Assembly (NCBI RefSeq): GCF_008801715.1
Contig: NZ_VZPG01000003.1
Span: 454,295 to 518,294, forward strand
From: Pseudochrobactrum saccharolyticum
GTDB lineage: Bacteria > Pseudomonadota > Alphaproteobacteria > Rhizobiales > Rhizobiaceae
Reading direction: 5' to 3'
Length of the DNA: 64,000 nt
A program made the translations under genes and the position numbers. The notes below the pieces were generated by a model. That model was not told the origin of the DNA. It saw only the letters and a program-made list of their open reading frames with translations, and did not search any database. This document shows, one piece after another, positions 1 through 8,149 of this stretch (within the stretch, counting starts at the first letter, position 1; each line of letters opens with the position of its first letter).

Positions 1-118
1 GGAATGGGCTGAAGTCTACACCAAGATTTTCCCTGCCTACCAGCTTCTGATTGAAAGCTATGTTAAGGCACAGGAAGTTGAGAAAAACCACGAAGTTCTC
101 GACTCAATGCGCAAGTAA
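1..118 (+). CDS. C-terminal end of an unidentified protein (partial)
   Basis: An open frame enters from the left edge (first full codon at base 2) and stops with TAA at 116-118, giving 38 residues. The piece is mostly helical in character, with a YTKIFPAYQLLIESY segment and a charged tail. The pattern faintly recalls the C-terminal end of FGGY-type sugar kinases, but the fragment is too short to assign. A strong terminator follows 8 bases after the stop, so this is the last gene of its transcript. Confidence 0.6.
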   Translation, partial: EWAEVYTKIFPAYQLLIESYVKAQEVEKNHEVLDSMRK

Positions 119-126
119 CAACAAAA

Positions 127-156
127 ACGGCAGGCGGTTTCCGCCTGCCGTTTTTT
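127..156 (+). terminator. Rho-independent terminator
   Basis: An 11-bp perfect stem (ACGGCAGGCGG with its complement) closes a TTT loop and is followed by a run of six T. It sits just downstream of the partial gene at the left edge and separates it from the amidohydrolase gene. Confidence 0.92.
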
Positions 157-223
157 CATTAATACTAACACAAGCAATAAATATCTGAATTCCGCTTCAA
201 CTATTCGGAAGGGATATCAAGCC

Positions 224-1918
224 ATGCGTTCTGTTCTCAAAACCACCCCTCTTATATTTGCCGGTCTGGCTGCGCTGATGAATCCTGCCGCAGCGAATGA
301 CGCAAATCTCATTCTTTACAACGGCAACATCATCACCATGAATGAAAACCAGCCTGCTGCAACAGCACTGGCGATTTCGGGCAATCATATTCTTGCTGTT
401 GGTGATGACACGCTCGCAGAAAAATTCAGCACTGACAAAACCCGCCGCATTGATCTGCAAGGCAAGACTGTCATTCCGGGTCTGGTCGATACCCATATTC
501 ATGCCATTCGCGGCGGTCAGACTTATACATCCGAAACCTATTGGTATAACGAAACCAAACTGTCGGACGCTCTGAAAACCTTACAAGAGGCAGCAGCAGG
601 CAAACAACCGGATCAATGGGTTGCCGTTGTCGGTTCATGGTTACCGGAACAGTTTGAAGAAAACCGCGCCCCGACTGTGGCGGAACGGAGCAAAGCCGTT
701 CCCGACCATCCGGTCTATGTTCAATATTTGTATGATTATGCTTTGCTCAATGAGAAGGGTATCGAAACCTTAAAGCTCAATGAAGCCGAACCGGTCCTAC
801 CGCAGGGTATTCAGGTTGAGCGCGATGCGAATGGCAAGGCAACAGGTAAATTACTGGGGCATATCGGTTCCTATAATGCACTCTTTGCCAAGATGATGCC
901 CGCAGATAGCCAACAACAACTGCAAAGCATGCAGGAGTTTTTCTCGGCACTTAACAGTGCCGGTATGACCGGTTTTATTGATCCATCCGCAGGCCCTTCT
1001 TCCGCATATGAAAACCTCTTTGCCTTGCAAATGGACGGCAAACTGACACTTCGCGCAGGATATCGCATTCCGGCCATGCAATCCGGTACAGAAGCGGAAT
1101 GGTTCAAAAACCTCATGGCTTTCCGCCAGCCTTATTATGACACCGGCATGGTCAGCTTTCTCGGCATTGGTGAATCCATCGTCGCAGCCATGAATGACGG
1201 CGTTCAAATGGGGCCTGGTTTTACCTCTCCGCAGGCAGCCAAAGACGAGTTACGCAAAGTCGCGCAATTTGCAGCACAACGGCGTATTCCGTTGGAAATT
1301 CATGCCTATACCGATGATGCAGCCAGCGATATTCTGACCGTGTTTGAAGATGTGAATAGGGCTTATCCGTTGCAGGATTTACGGTGGTCTCTCGCGCATC
1401 TCAATACCGGTTCAGAAGCTACACTGGAGCGGATGAAAAAGCTGGGACTGTCCTACACCGTACAGATGGGTCCTTATTTTGAAGGCCCCGCAATTCTGAA
1501 AGCCAATGGCGAAGATATTGCTGCCAAATCCCCGCCAACCCGTGCAGCTATTGATAAAAATATTCTGGTTGCAGGCGGCACGGATTCAACGCGTATCGGC
1601 ATTTATGGCATCTGGCAGGCGATTGAATATCACGTTACCGGCCGTTCGCTCGGCGGTGTTATCCAAAAAGCAGAGGATCAACTGCTGTCCCGTGAAGAGG
1701 CTCTCGCGCTCTATACGAAAAACGCGGCATGGATCGGTTTTGCGGAGCAGAACCGCGGCACACTGGAGACAGGAAAACAGGCCGATCTCGCAGTTCTGGA
1801 TCAGCCTTACCTGACCGTTCCGGCAGAAGAAATCGACAAGATACGCTCGGTTCTGACCATTGTAGACGGCAAAATCGTGCATGAAAATCTGACGGAAACA
1901 CCCGCCGCCGCGCAATAA
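224..1918 (+). CDS. Exported amidohydrolase family protein (YtcJ-like)
   Basis: A 564-residue metal-dependent hydrolase of the amidohydrolase_3 (YtcJ-like) group. Residues 1-24 look like a signal peptide ending in PAAA-ND, so the enzyme is probably periplasmic. The N-terminal strand LILYNGNIITMN is typical of the family. Metal ligands can be seen as the HIH pair in VDTHIHA (about residue 89), a histidine in LEIHAYTD, one in LAHLN, and the aspartate of GGTDS. The C-terminal part closes the small beta domain (GTLETGKQADLAVLD). The start is supported by a GGAAGGG Shine-Dalgarno sequence about 9 bases upstream. Family members act on C-N bonds of varied substrates; the substrate here cannot be read from the sequence. 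It stands alone between a terminator and the convergent efflux genes. Confidence 0.88.
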   Translation: MRSVLKTTPLIFAGLAALMNPAAANDANLILYNGNIITMNENQPAATALAISGNHILAVGDDTLAEKFSTDKTRRIDLQGKTVIPGLVDTHIHAIRGGQTYTSETYWYNETKLSDALKTLQEAAAGKQPDQWVAVVGSWLPEQFEENRAPTVAERSKAVPDHPVYVQYLYDYALLNEKGIETLKLNEAEPVLPQGIQVERDANGKATGKLLGHIGSYNALFAKMMPADSQQQLQSMQEFFSALNSAGMTGFIDPSAGPSSAYENLFALQMDGKLTLRAGYRIPAMQSGTEAEWFKNLMAFRQPYYDTGMVSFLGIGESIVAAMNDGVQMGPGFTSPQAAKDELRKVAQFAAQRRIPLEIHAYTDDAASDILTVFEDVNRAYPLQDLRWSLAHLNTGSEATLERMKKLGLSYTVQMGPYFEGPAILKANGEDIAAKSPPTRAAIDKNILVAGGTDSTRIGIYGIWQAIEYHVTGRSLGGVIQKAEDQLLSREEALALYTKNAAWIGFAEQNRGTLETGKQADLAVLDQPYLTVPAEEIDKIRSVLTIVDGKIVHENLTETPAAAQ

Positions 1919-1992
1919 ATATAAATTGCCGGACAGATAGCCAATAGCAGGCAAGGAGCATAATCCGCTCCCTGCCTGCTATATCCGCACAT

Positions 1993-4900
1993 TCAGAGCA
2001 CCTCACCCGAGACAGTATGTTTTCTGTCTTCATCGGTTACCCAAGTCAGCTTTTTCAGCTTTCTGCTCAGCCAGCTGTTCAGATCATCCATAGCGGTAAA
2101 CATAACCGGCACGAAAACCAGACTGAGTGCCGTTGAGGTTATCAGCCCGCCGATCACAGCAACCGCCATCGGCGCGCGAAACTCCGCATCCCCGCCGATA
2201 CCAATGGCAGCAGGCACCATCCCCGCCACCATAGCGATTGTGGTCATGATAATCGGCCGGACACGCGTGATACCGGCTTTCAGCAAGGCCGCATCGCGAT
2301 CAAGACCTTCCTTGCGGCACTCAATGGCATAATCAACCAGCAGAATAGAATTTTTGCAGACAATCCCCATCAGCATCAGAATACCGATAACCGATGACAG
2401 ATCCAAAGCCGCACCATAGAGAAGCAGTGCTATCGCCGCACCGCCGATGGAAAGCGGCAAGGCAATCAGAATGGTAAAAGGTTGCAGGAAGTCCTTAAAC
2501 AACAGCACCAGCACTGCCGCCACCATCAGAATACCGGTTAGCAGCGCCAGTCCGAAATTACTGAACATTTCTGCCATATATTCCGCACTGCCATATTCCA
2601 CTTCGCGGACACCTTCAGGCAGGTTTTTATAGGCGGGCAGCGCAGCAATCGCTGCCAGTGCCGTGCCGAGCGTCGCATTATTATCCAGATTAGCCTGCAC
2701 CTCGATCATCCGCATCCGGTTCAGACGCTCCACACGGCTTTCCGCAGAACCGAAGGAAATATCCGCAACGGATGCAAGCGGAACCGGATTGCCCGTTGCG
2801 GTTCCCACTTTCAGGTTCTTCAGCATATCCAGATCGCTGCGGGCAGAATTCTCCAGCAGAACACGGATCGGTATTTGCCGGTCACCCAGATTAAACTGCG
2901 CCGAATTGGCATCCGTCTCACCCACTGTTCCGATGCGGGCAACCATACCGATCGAGGCCGGTGACACACCAAGGCGCGCAGCTTCATCCAGACGCGGTTT
3001 TACATGCAGCTCCGGTGCAGGCAGAGGTTCTGATGAAACCACATTGGCGAGTTCCGGCAGTTCACGCATCTGGGCTTCCAGCTCGCGGGCAGCACGGGTG
3101 AGATTTTCTCCGCTATTGCCGACGAGAATAATAGCCACTTCTTTGCCGCCGCCGTCTTTTGTAAAGGTGAACTGAATATCCGGTATTGCAGCCACCAAAG
3201 GACGGATAACCGCTTCAAATTCCTTCTGGCTTGTCTCCCGTTCCGCACGCGGCTTAAGATTAATCAGCAGGGAGAACTCATTCACACCATCTGATGATGT
3301 GGCCAGAATATCCTTTATCTCAGGTCGTTTCAGCAGCTGATTGACAATGTCGTCTGAGACACGGGCGGTCTCATCAAGGCGGGTACCCGGTGCCAGAGTT
3401 ACGCTGATTTGTGAAACATTGGAGTCGCTTTGCGGCATGAAGCCGGTGGGCAGCAATGTCATGAGGTAGACTGAACCGGCAAAAATACCCGCCACCATGG
3501 CAAAGGTTGCTTTACGGTGATGCAGCGTCCAGCTCAGCAATCCGAGATACCAACGGCCAAGTACAGAAGATCCCGGCGCTTTACCACTCACCGGATGCGG
3601 CTGCAACATATAGGCAGCCATCAGCGGCGTGAGCAAACGCGCAACAGCGAGGGAAACCAGCACTGCAATCGCAACAGTCAGGCCGAACTGTTTGAAATAT
3701 TGCCCGACCGCACCACCGATAAAACTGACCGGTGCAAAAATAGCGACGATCGTCAGGGTTGTCGCAACAACAGCAAGCCCGATCGCATCTGATGCTTCAA
3801 GCGCTGCAATATAGGGGCGCTTGCCCATATGAATATGGCGCTCAATATTCTCTATCTCCACAATCGCATCATCAACGAGAATACCAATGACAAGTGTCAG
3901 AGCCAGCAGACTGATACTGTTGAGTGTAAAATCGAGGAGATACATCGCCGCAAATGTTGGCAAAATGGATAGCGGCATGGCCACCGCTGCGATCACGGTC
4001 GCCCGCCAGTTGCGAAGGAAAAGAAACACCACCGCAACCGTCAGCGCAGCGCCTTCCAGCAGTGTGGTTATCGCATTATTATAGCTCTGCACAGTATATT
4101 CGACCGTGGAGCTGACCTCCCTGATCTCTGTGCCCGAATTGAGCTGCCTTATGTCCTCAAGCCGGTTTTTGACACCATTGGCAACAACCGTATCGCTATA
4201 GCCCTTTGCACGGAACACGGAGAAGCCAACCACGGCTTTGCCGTCCAGACGGGAGAAGCCGCGCGGCTCACCCGCCCCGTCCTGTATTGTGGCAATCTCA
4301 CGCAACGGGATCCACCGGTTGCCCGGCAATAAGATCGTTAAAGCGGAAAGCTCTTCCACCGTTCTGGCGCTTGCAATCGTGCGCAGCGACTGCTCCCTGT
4401 CGCCGATATTGCCCCGCCCGCTCGGCACATTCACATTCAGCTCGCGCAAAGCAGAATTGACCTGATCCGCCGATACACCAAGTGCCAGCAACCGCTCCGG
4501 TTTCAGCGCAATACGCACCTCACGATTGACACCGCCCAGTCGCTGCACTTTCTGCACACCGGGCACAGCCAGTAATTCACGGGTAATCGTATCATCCACA
4601 AACCATGACATATCAACCGCCGAAATATCCGGCGCGGAAATCGTGTAATAAAGGATTGCCCCGCCTTCAACATCGACACGGCTGACCACCGGTTCCTGAA
4701 TAGTCTGCGGCAAATCTGAGCGGATCTGCGCCACGGCCTCACGGACATCATTGGTGGCACGGTCGGGATTAATTCCGATGCGGAACTCCACTGTAGTCGT
4801 CGACACACCATCCGCAATGGAGGAGCGCAGATGTTTGACCCCTGCGATGCCGGATACCACACCTTCAATACGGCGTGTAATCTGCGCTTCCATTTCGGAA

Positions 4901-5073
4901 GGGGCAGCACTGGCCTGCGTTACCGCAACCGTTACCACCGGAAAGGATACATTGGGATTGGCATTCACCGGCAGCTTATTGAATGCAGCCCAGCCGGCAA
5001 GGGTCAGAACAATGAAAAGAACAAGCGTCGGCACCGGCTTGCGGATTGCCCAGGCGGAAATATTACTGGTCAT
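1993..5073 (-). CDS. RND efflux transporter permease (HAE1/AcrB type)
   Basis: About 1026 residues, the normal length for an inner-membrane RND pump that drives drug or metabolite export with proton influx. It shows an N-terminal membrane helix (PVPTLVLFIVLTLAG), two large periplasmic domains, and the repeated membrane blocks. The proton-relay region LVIGILVDDAIVEIENIERH (TM4) carries the usual paired aspartates, and GIVCKNSILLVDYA is the matching TM10-11 segment. An in-frame TTG lies two codons upstream (5079), but the ATG at 5073 is the better start. The adaptor gene lies 28 bases upstream on the same strand, so the two form an operon. No outer-membrane channel gene is adjacent, so it may borrow a TolC-like protein encoded elsewhere. 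Its substrate is unknown. Confidence 0.93.
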   Translation of the reverse strand: MTSNISAWAIRKPVPTLVLFIVLTLAGWAAFNKLPVNANPNVSFPVVTVAVTQASAAPSEMEAQITRRIEGVVSGIAGVKHLRSSIADGVSTTTVEFRIGINPDRATNDVREAVAQIRSDLPQTIQEPVVSRVDVEGGAILYYTISAPDISAVDMSWFVDDTITRELLAVPGVQKVQRLGGVNREVRIALKPERLLALGVSADQVNSALRELNVNVPSGRGNIGDREQSLRTIASARTVEELSALTILLPGNRWIPLREIATIQDGAGEPRGFSRLDGKAVVGFSVFRAKGYSDTVVANGVKNRLEDIRQLNSGTEIREVSSTVEYTVQSYNNAITTLLEGAALTVAVVFLFLRNWRATVIAAVAMPLSILPTFAAMYLLDFTLNSISLLALTLVIGILVDDAIVEIENIERHIHMGKRPYIAALEASDAIGLAVVATTLTIVAIFAPVSFIGGAVGQYFKQFGLTVAIAVLVSLAVARLLTPLMAAYMLQPHPVSGKAPGSSVLGRWYLGLLSWTLHHRKATFAMVAGIFAGSVYLMTLLPTGFMPQSDSNVSQISVTLAPGTRLDETARVSDDIVNQLLKRPEIKDILATSSDGVNEFSLLINLKPRAERETSQKEFEAVIRPLVAAIPDIQFTFTKDGGGKEVAIILVGNSGENLTRAARELEAQMRELPELANVVSSEPLPAPELHVKPRLDEAARLGVSPASIGMVARIGTVGETDANSAQFNLGDRQIPIRVLLENSARSDLDMLKNLKVGTATGNPVPLASVADISFGSAESRVERLNRMRMIEVQANLDNNATLGTALAAIAALPAYKNLPEGVREVEYGSAEYMAEMFSNFGLALLTGILMVAAVLVLLFKDFLQPFTILIALPLSIGGAAIALLLYGAALDLSSVIGILMLMGIVCKNSILLVDYAIECRKEGLDRDAALLKAGITRVRPIIMTTIAMVAGMVPAAIGIGGDAEFRAPMAVAVIGGLITSTALSLVFVPVMFTAMDDLNSWLSRKLKKLTWVTDEDRKHTVSGEVL

Positions 5074-5101
5074 AAACAATACTTTCAGGGAATCCGGATT
5101 T

Positions 5102-6247
5102 TTAAGGCGCCCGTGCAGGAACAGGTGTTACCGTCTCGCCGTCGCGGAGCAGCGGCCCTGCTTTTTCAATGATGTGATCGCCTGCGCTTAAACCCGAACG
5201 GATTTCAACAGCTCCGTTCTTGCGCAAGCCGAGCTTGACTGTTTTCTTGACAGCCTTACCGCCGACAACAACAAAGACCGAGGCATCGGATGCCTCACGG
5301 CCATGCAAAAGCGCAGAGTCATTGACCAAAATTGCCTTGCTTTGCGAAAACACCACGTCTGCCCTGCCGAAAGCACCGGAGAAGAGCGATATTTGTTTGC
5401 CCTCAATCGCGATATAGGCTCTGCCCAGCCGCGTTTGGCGGTCGATTTTCGGCGATAATAAGCGGATATGTCCGGCTGCGATTTTCCCGTCAGGCAGTGT
5501 GACATGCGCCGCCTGACCTGCCTTCATCAGCAGGATTTCACTTTCCGGTACTTCAGCCGCAAATTCTATCTCGCCGTCGCGGATAAGGCTGAAAAGTGTG
5601 CCGCTACCCGCCAGTGCACCGACACGCGCATTGCGTTCTGAAATGATACCGCTGACCGGTGCATGAATAACAGCCCGTGCCCTTTCGCTTTTCGCCTCCG
5701 CCAGTTGCGCCTCAGCCTGCGTGAACTCGGCCTTTGCCACTCCCACACTCTGCTCGGCAATATTCAGCGCCGACAGCTTGTCATCATAGGATTGCTCGCT
5801 GACAGCACCATTGCTGCGCAGGCGCTGTGTGCGGTTCAGGCTGGACTGCGCCTGCGCCTGTGTCGCCTCCTGCTGAGCCAGCCATGCACGGGCGCGGGCA
5901 ACACGCGCTTCTGTTTCTCTGAGCTTGATATCCAGTTTCACCGTATCCAGCCGCATCAGCACCTGTCCGGCGGTTACATAATCACCGGCCTCCGCTTCAA
6001 CCGCGGCAATACGCTGATCCTGCAATGTTGTGCCTACAGCCACTTCTTCGCGCGGCACAAACAGCCCGTTAAAACCCAGTTTCCATTCCGTTGGTACCGG
6101 CTTGGCAACGGAGGTGGTGACAGTGCGCTCCGCCACGGCGATCTGAGCCCCCGCAATCGCTGCGTCTGAAGGAGCAGCCTCCGCCGAAAAAGCCGCCGAA
6201 GCGGCCAGAGAATATGCGGACAGGGAGAGGCACAACAGAAACCTCAT
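5102..6247 (-). CDS. RND efflux periplasmic adaptor (membrane fusion protein)
   Basis: A 381-residue AcrA/MexE-type adaptor that links the inner-membrane pump to an outer-membrane channel. A signal peptide (residues 1-24, ending AAFSAEA) is followed by the lipoyl half-motif AGDYVTAGQVLMRLD, a helical hairpin rich in Ala, Gln and Arg (about residues 120-190), the second lipoyl half VIHAPVSGIISER, then a beta-barrel and a C-terminal membrane-proximal domain. There is no lipobox cysteine, so it is not a lipoprotein. AAGG lies 8-9 bases before the ATG. It is the first gene of the two-gene efflux operon. The 255 bases upstream, shared with the divergent sigma-factor gene, contain no other gene. 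Confidence 0.92.
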   Translation of the reverse strand: MRFLLCLSLSAYSLAASAAFSAEAAPSDAAIAGAQIAVAERTVTTSVAKPVPTEWKLGFNGLFVPREEVAVGTTLQDQRIAAVEAEAGDYVTAGQVLMRLDTVKLDIKLRETEARVARARAWLAQQEATQAQAQSSLNRTQRLRSNGAVSEQSYDDKLSALNIAEQSVGVAKAEFTQAEAQLAEAKSERARAVIHAPVSGIISERNARVGALAGSGTLFSLIRDGEIEFAAEVPESEILLMKAGQAAHVTLPDGKIAAGHIRLLSPKIDRQTRLGRAYIAIEGKQISLFSGAFGRADVVFSQSKAILVNDSALLHGREASDASVFVVVGGKAVKKTVKLGLRKNGAVEIRSGLSAGDHIIEKAGPLLRDGETVTPVPARAP

Positions 6248-6502
6248 ATTTGATTACCTTTCAGGTTGGCGGAACTGCATCCGGAACGGCAACACAAACA
6301 ATATTTTTGTTAAGCTTCAGCGGAGGAAATACAGAAAACTGCAGAACCCGCCCAAACGCGGCGATTTCGGCCTTTCAGCAGTCCTTTCACAGCTACACAC
6401 AGGATATTTCCGTGCAGAAATTTTTCAGCTTTTAAATATGAGTATTTTTGTATAGTATTAAAAATCTATTCATCCGCCTCCCTTTGCACGCAGTCACACG
6501 GC

Positions 6503-7030
6503 ATGAGCATTCCATCAACCGACCATTCTGAAGACCTGTTGTCTGTCTATTTACGGCAGTTGAAATGGCTGCGCGAAATGCTCAAAAAACGCACCAGCTC
6601 CCATGAGCTGGCCGATGATGCATTGCAGGAAACATGGCTGCGCCTGTCCAAAATACAGGAGCGCTCTTCTGAGGTTCGCGATCATCGCGCCTTCATCATG
6701 CGGATTGCCAATAATATTGCGATTGATCTGCTGCGCAAAGAGCAGCGCCACCACAAAGCCTGCCTCAGTGATGAAGAGATTTTGCAGGCGATTGCCGATA
6801 CTGCGCCGACACCGGAGGTCTTTGCGATTGACCGCGACCAATTGCGGCAACTTATTTACGCCCTGCTGCAATTACCGGAAAAACCGCGCAAAGCCTTGTT
6901 GCTGGCACGCTGTGACCTGCTGACCCATTATGAGATTGCCCGCCGTCTGGGCGTATCGGAAAGCATGGTCGCACGTTATCTCGCGCAGGCATTGCGCCAT
7001 TGCCGCGATCATTTCCGTACACTCGCCTGA
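6503..7030 (+). CDS. FecI-like ECF sigma factor (copy 1)
   Basis: A 175-residue extracytoplasmic-function sigma factor of the FecI group. Region 2 contains the core-binding stretch DDALQETWLRL and the -10 recognition helix FIMRIANNIAIDLLR. Region 4 ends with the helix-turn-helix THYEIARRLGVSESMVARYL. Such factors direct RNA polymerase to a neighbouring outer-membrane receptor promoter once the partner FecR relays a surface signal. The fecR-like gene begins 6 bases after the stop and the receptor follows, giving the classic cassette order. The upstream region is AT-rich and divergent to the efflux adaptor gene, a likely iron-controlled promoter, but I see no clean Fur box before this gene. Confidence 0.92.
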   Translation: MSIPSTDHSEDLLSVYLRQLKWLREMLKKRTSSHELADDALQETWLRLSKIQERSSEVRDHRAFIMRIANNIAIDLLRKEQRHHKACLSDEEILQAIADTAPTPEVFAIDRDQLRQLIYALLQLPEKPRKALLLARCDLLTHYEIARRLGVSESMVARYLAQALRHCRDHFRTLA

Positions 7031-7036
7031 GCCGCT

Positions 7037-7993
7037 ATGCCCGAAAAAATCAGATATAAAACGGATATCAGCTTAAGCGATGAGGCAATCGACCGGATTG
7101 TACAGCTGAGCTCAGGACGAGCCACAGCACAGGACCATGCGGGTTTTGCAGACTGGCGTCGTCAAAGCGCCGAGCATGAAATGGCAGCACGCGAGGCTGA
7201 GGCACTGTGGCACGGCATTGGCAGTGCCGGTAAAAGCATCCGCAAATCCGCAAAGCAAAAACAATTCACCAGACGCGCGGTTCTCGGGCTAGCCGGACTG
7301 ATAACCGGTGGTGCCGCGCTGCATCAGACGGGACTCATCGGGTCGCGTCTCTATGCCGATTATACAACCGCTACGGGTGAGCAGCGCAGCATTACGCTGA
7401 CTGATGGTTCAACCGTGTTTCTCAATGCCGGTTCTGCACTCTCCGTTGATATGTCAGCAAATGAGAGACGCCTGACCCTCTATGAAGGGCAAGCCTTGTT
7501 TACTGTCGCAAAAGACACAACACGCCCGTTTATTGTTGAGGCGCTTGACGGGCAGACCCGTGCTCTGGGCACGGTTTTTGATATTGATATCAAACCTCAG
7601 CAGGTTGCTGTCACGGTGATTGAAGGCACTGTCGGCGTCAGCAGCCGGATACAGCCCGCAAACCAGACAAGCAATATGGTTGTCGCCGGTGCTAATACCC
7701 GCATCCGCTATGAAGACACAGGTAATATCTCCGCACCGGAAGAGGTGGATTCCGACATTGAAACCGCATGGCGCCGCGGCAAACTGATTTTCAACGCCAA
7801 GCCGCTCGGCGATGTGGTTACAGAAATTGAGCGCCATCGCGGCGGAACAATTGTTCTTGCCAGCAGCCGTCTGCAAACACTGCAGGTCACCGGCGTTTTT
7901 GATCTCAGCCAGCCGGAAGAGATTTTACAGGCTATTGAAACCACCCTGCCGATTTCCGTTATCCGCCTGCCTTTTGTGACAATTTTGCGCTAA
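7037..7993 (+). CDS. FecR-family anti-sigma/signal transducer (copy 1)
   Basis: A 318-residue inner-membrane protein that would hold or activate the sigma factor encoded just upstream. The N-terminal cytoplasmic part (DUF4880-like, AIDRIVQLSSG...WRRQSAEHEMAAREAEALW) binds sigma. One membrane segment (about residues 80-100) is preceded by a twin-arginine-like motif, TRRAVLGLAG. The periplasmic FecR domain follows (TATGEQRSITLTDGS, LNAGSAL, GTVFDI, VIEGTV), and the C-terminal STN-like domain (FNAKPLGDVVTEIERH) should contact the receptor. It belongs with the receptor that begins about 155 bases downstream. Confidence 0.9.
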   Translation: MPEKIRYKTDISLSDEAIDRIVQLSSGRATAQDHAGFADWRRQSAEHEMAAREAEALWHGIGSAGKSIRKSAKQKQFTRRAVLGLAGLITGGAALHQTGLIGSRLYADYTTATGEQRSITLTDGSTVFLNAGSALSVDMSANERRLTLYEGQALFTVAKDTTRPFIVEALDGQTRALGTVFDIDIKPQQVAVTVIEGTVGVSSRIQPANQTSNMVVAGANTRIRYEDTGNISAPEEVDSDIETAWRRGKLIFNAKPLGDVVTEIERHRGGTIVLASSRLQTLQVTGVFDLSQPEEILQAIETTLPISVIRLPFVTILR

Positions 7994-8012
7994 AAACTAT
8001 TCGTTTCAAATT

Positions 8013-8031
8013 TATGATAAGAATAATCATA
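8013..8031 (+). promoter_or_regulatory. Fur-box-like inverted repeat upstream of receptor 1
   Basis: TATGAT and ATCATA arms flank 7 bases within an AT-rich stretch between fecR copy 1 and its receptor. By eye the site resembles the hexamer pattern of Fur-type boxes (GATAAG-AATAAT-CAT). In alphaproteobacteria Irr or RirA may control iron uptake instead of Fur, so this is a candidate operator only. Confidence 0.35.
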
Positions 8032-8149
8032 TTTTTATATTTTACCGGTGCAAGATCAGCCACGCCGTTTCGTCTTTGAATTATGAGGCCGGAATTTCCG
8101 TCATGAGCGGAGGCCGGAATGTGTCATATTGGTAAGGCGGAATATTTCC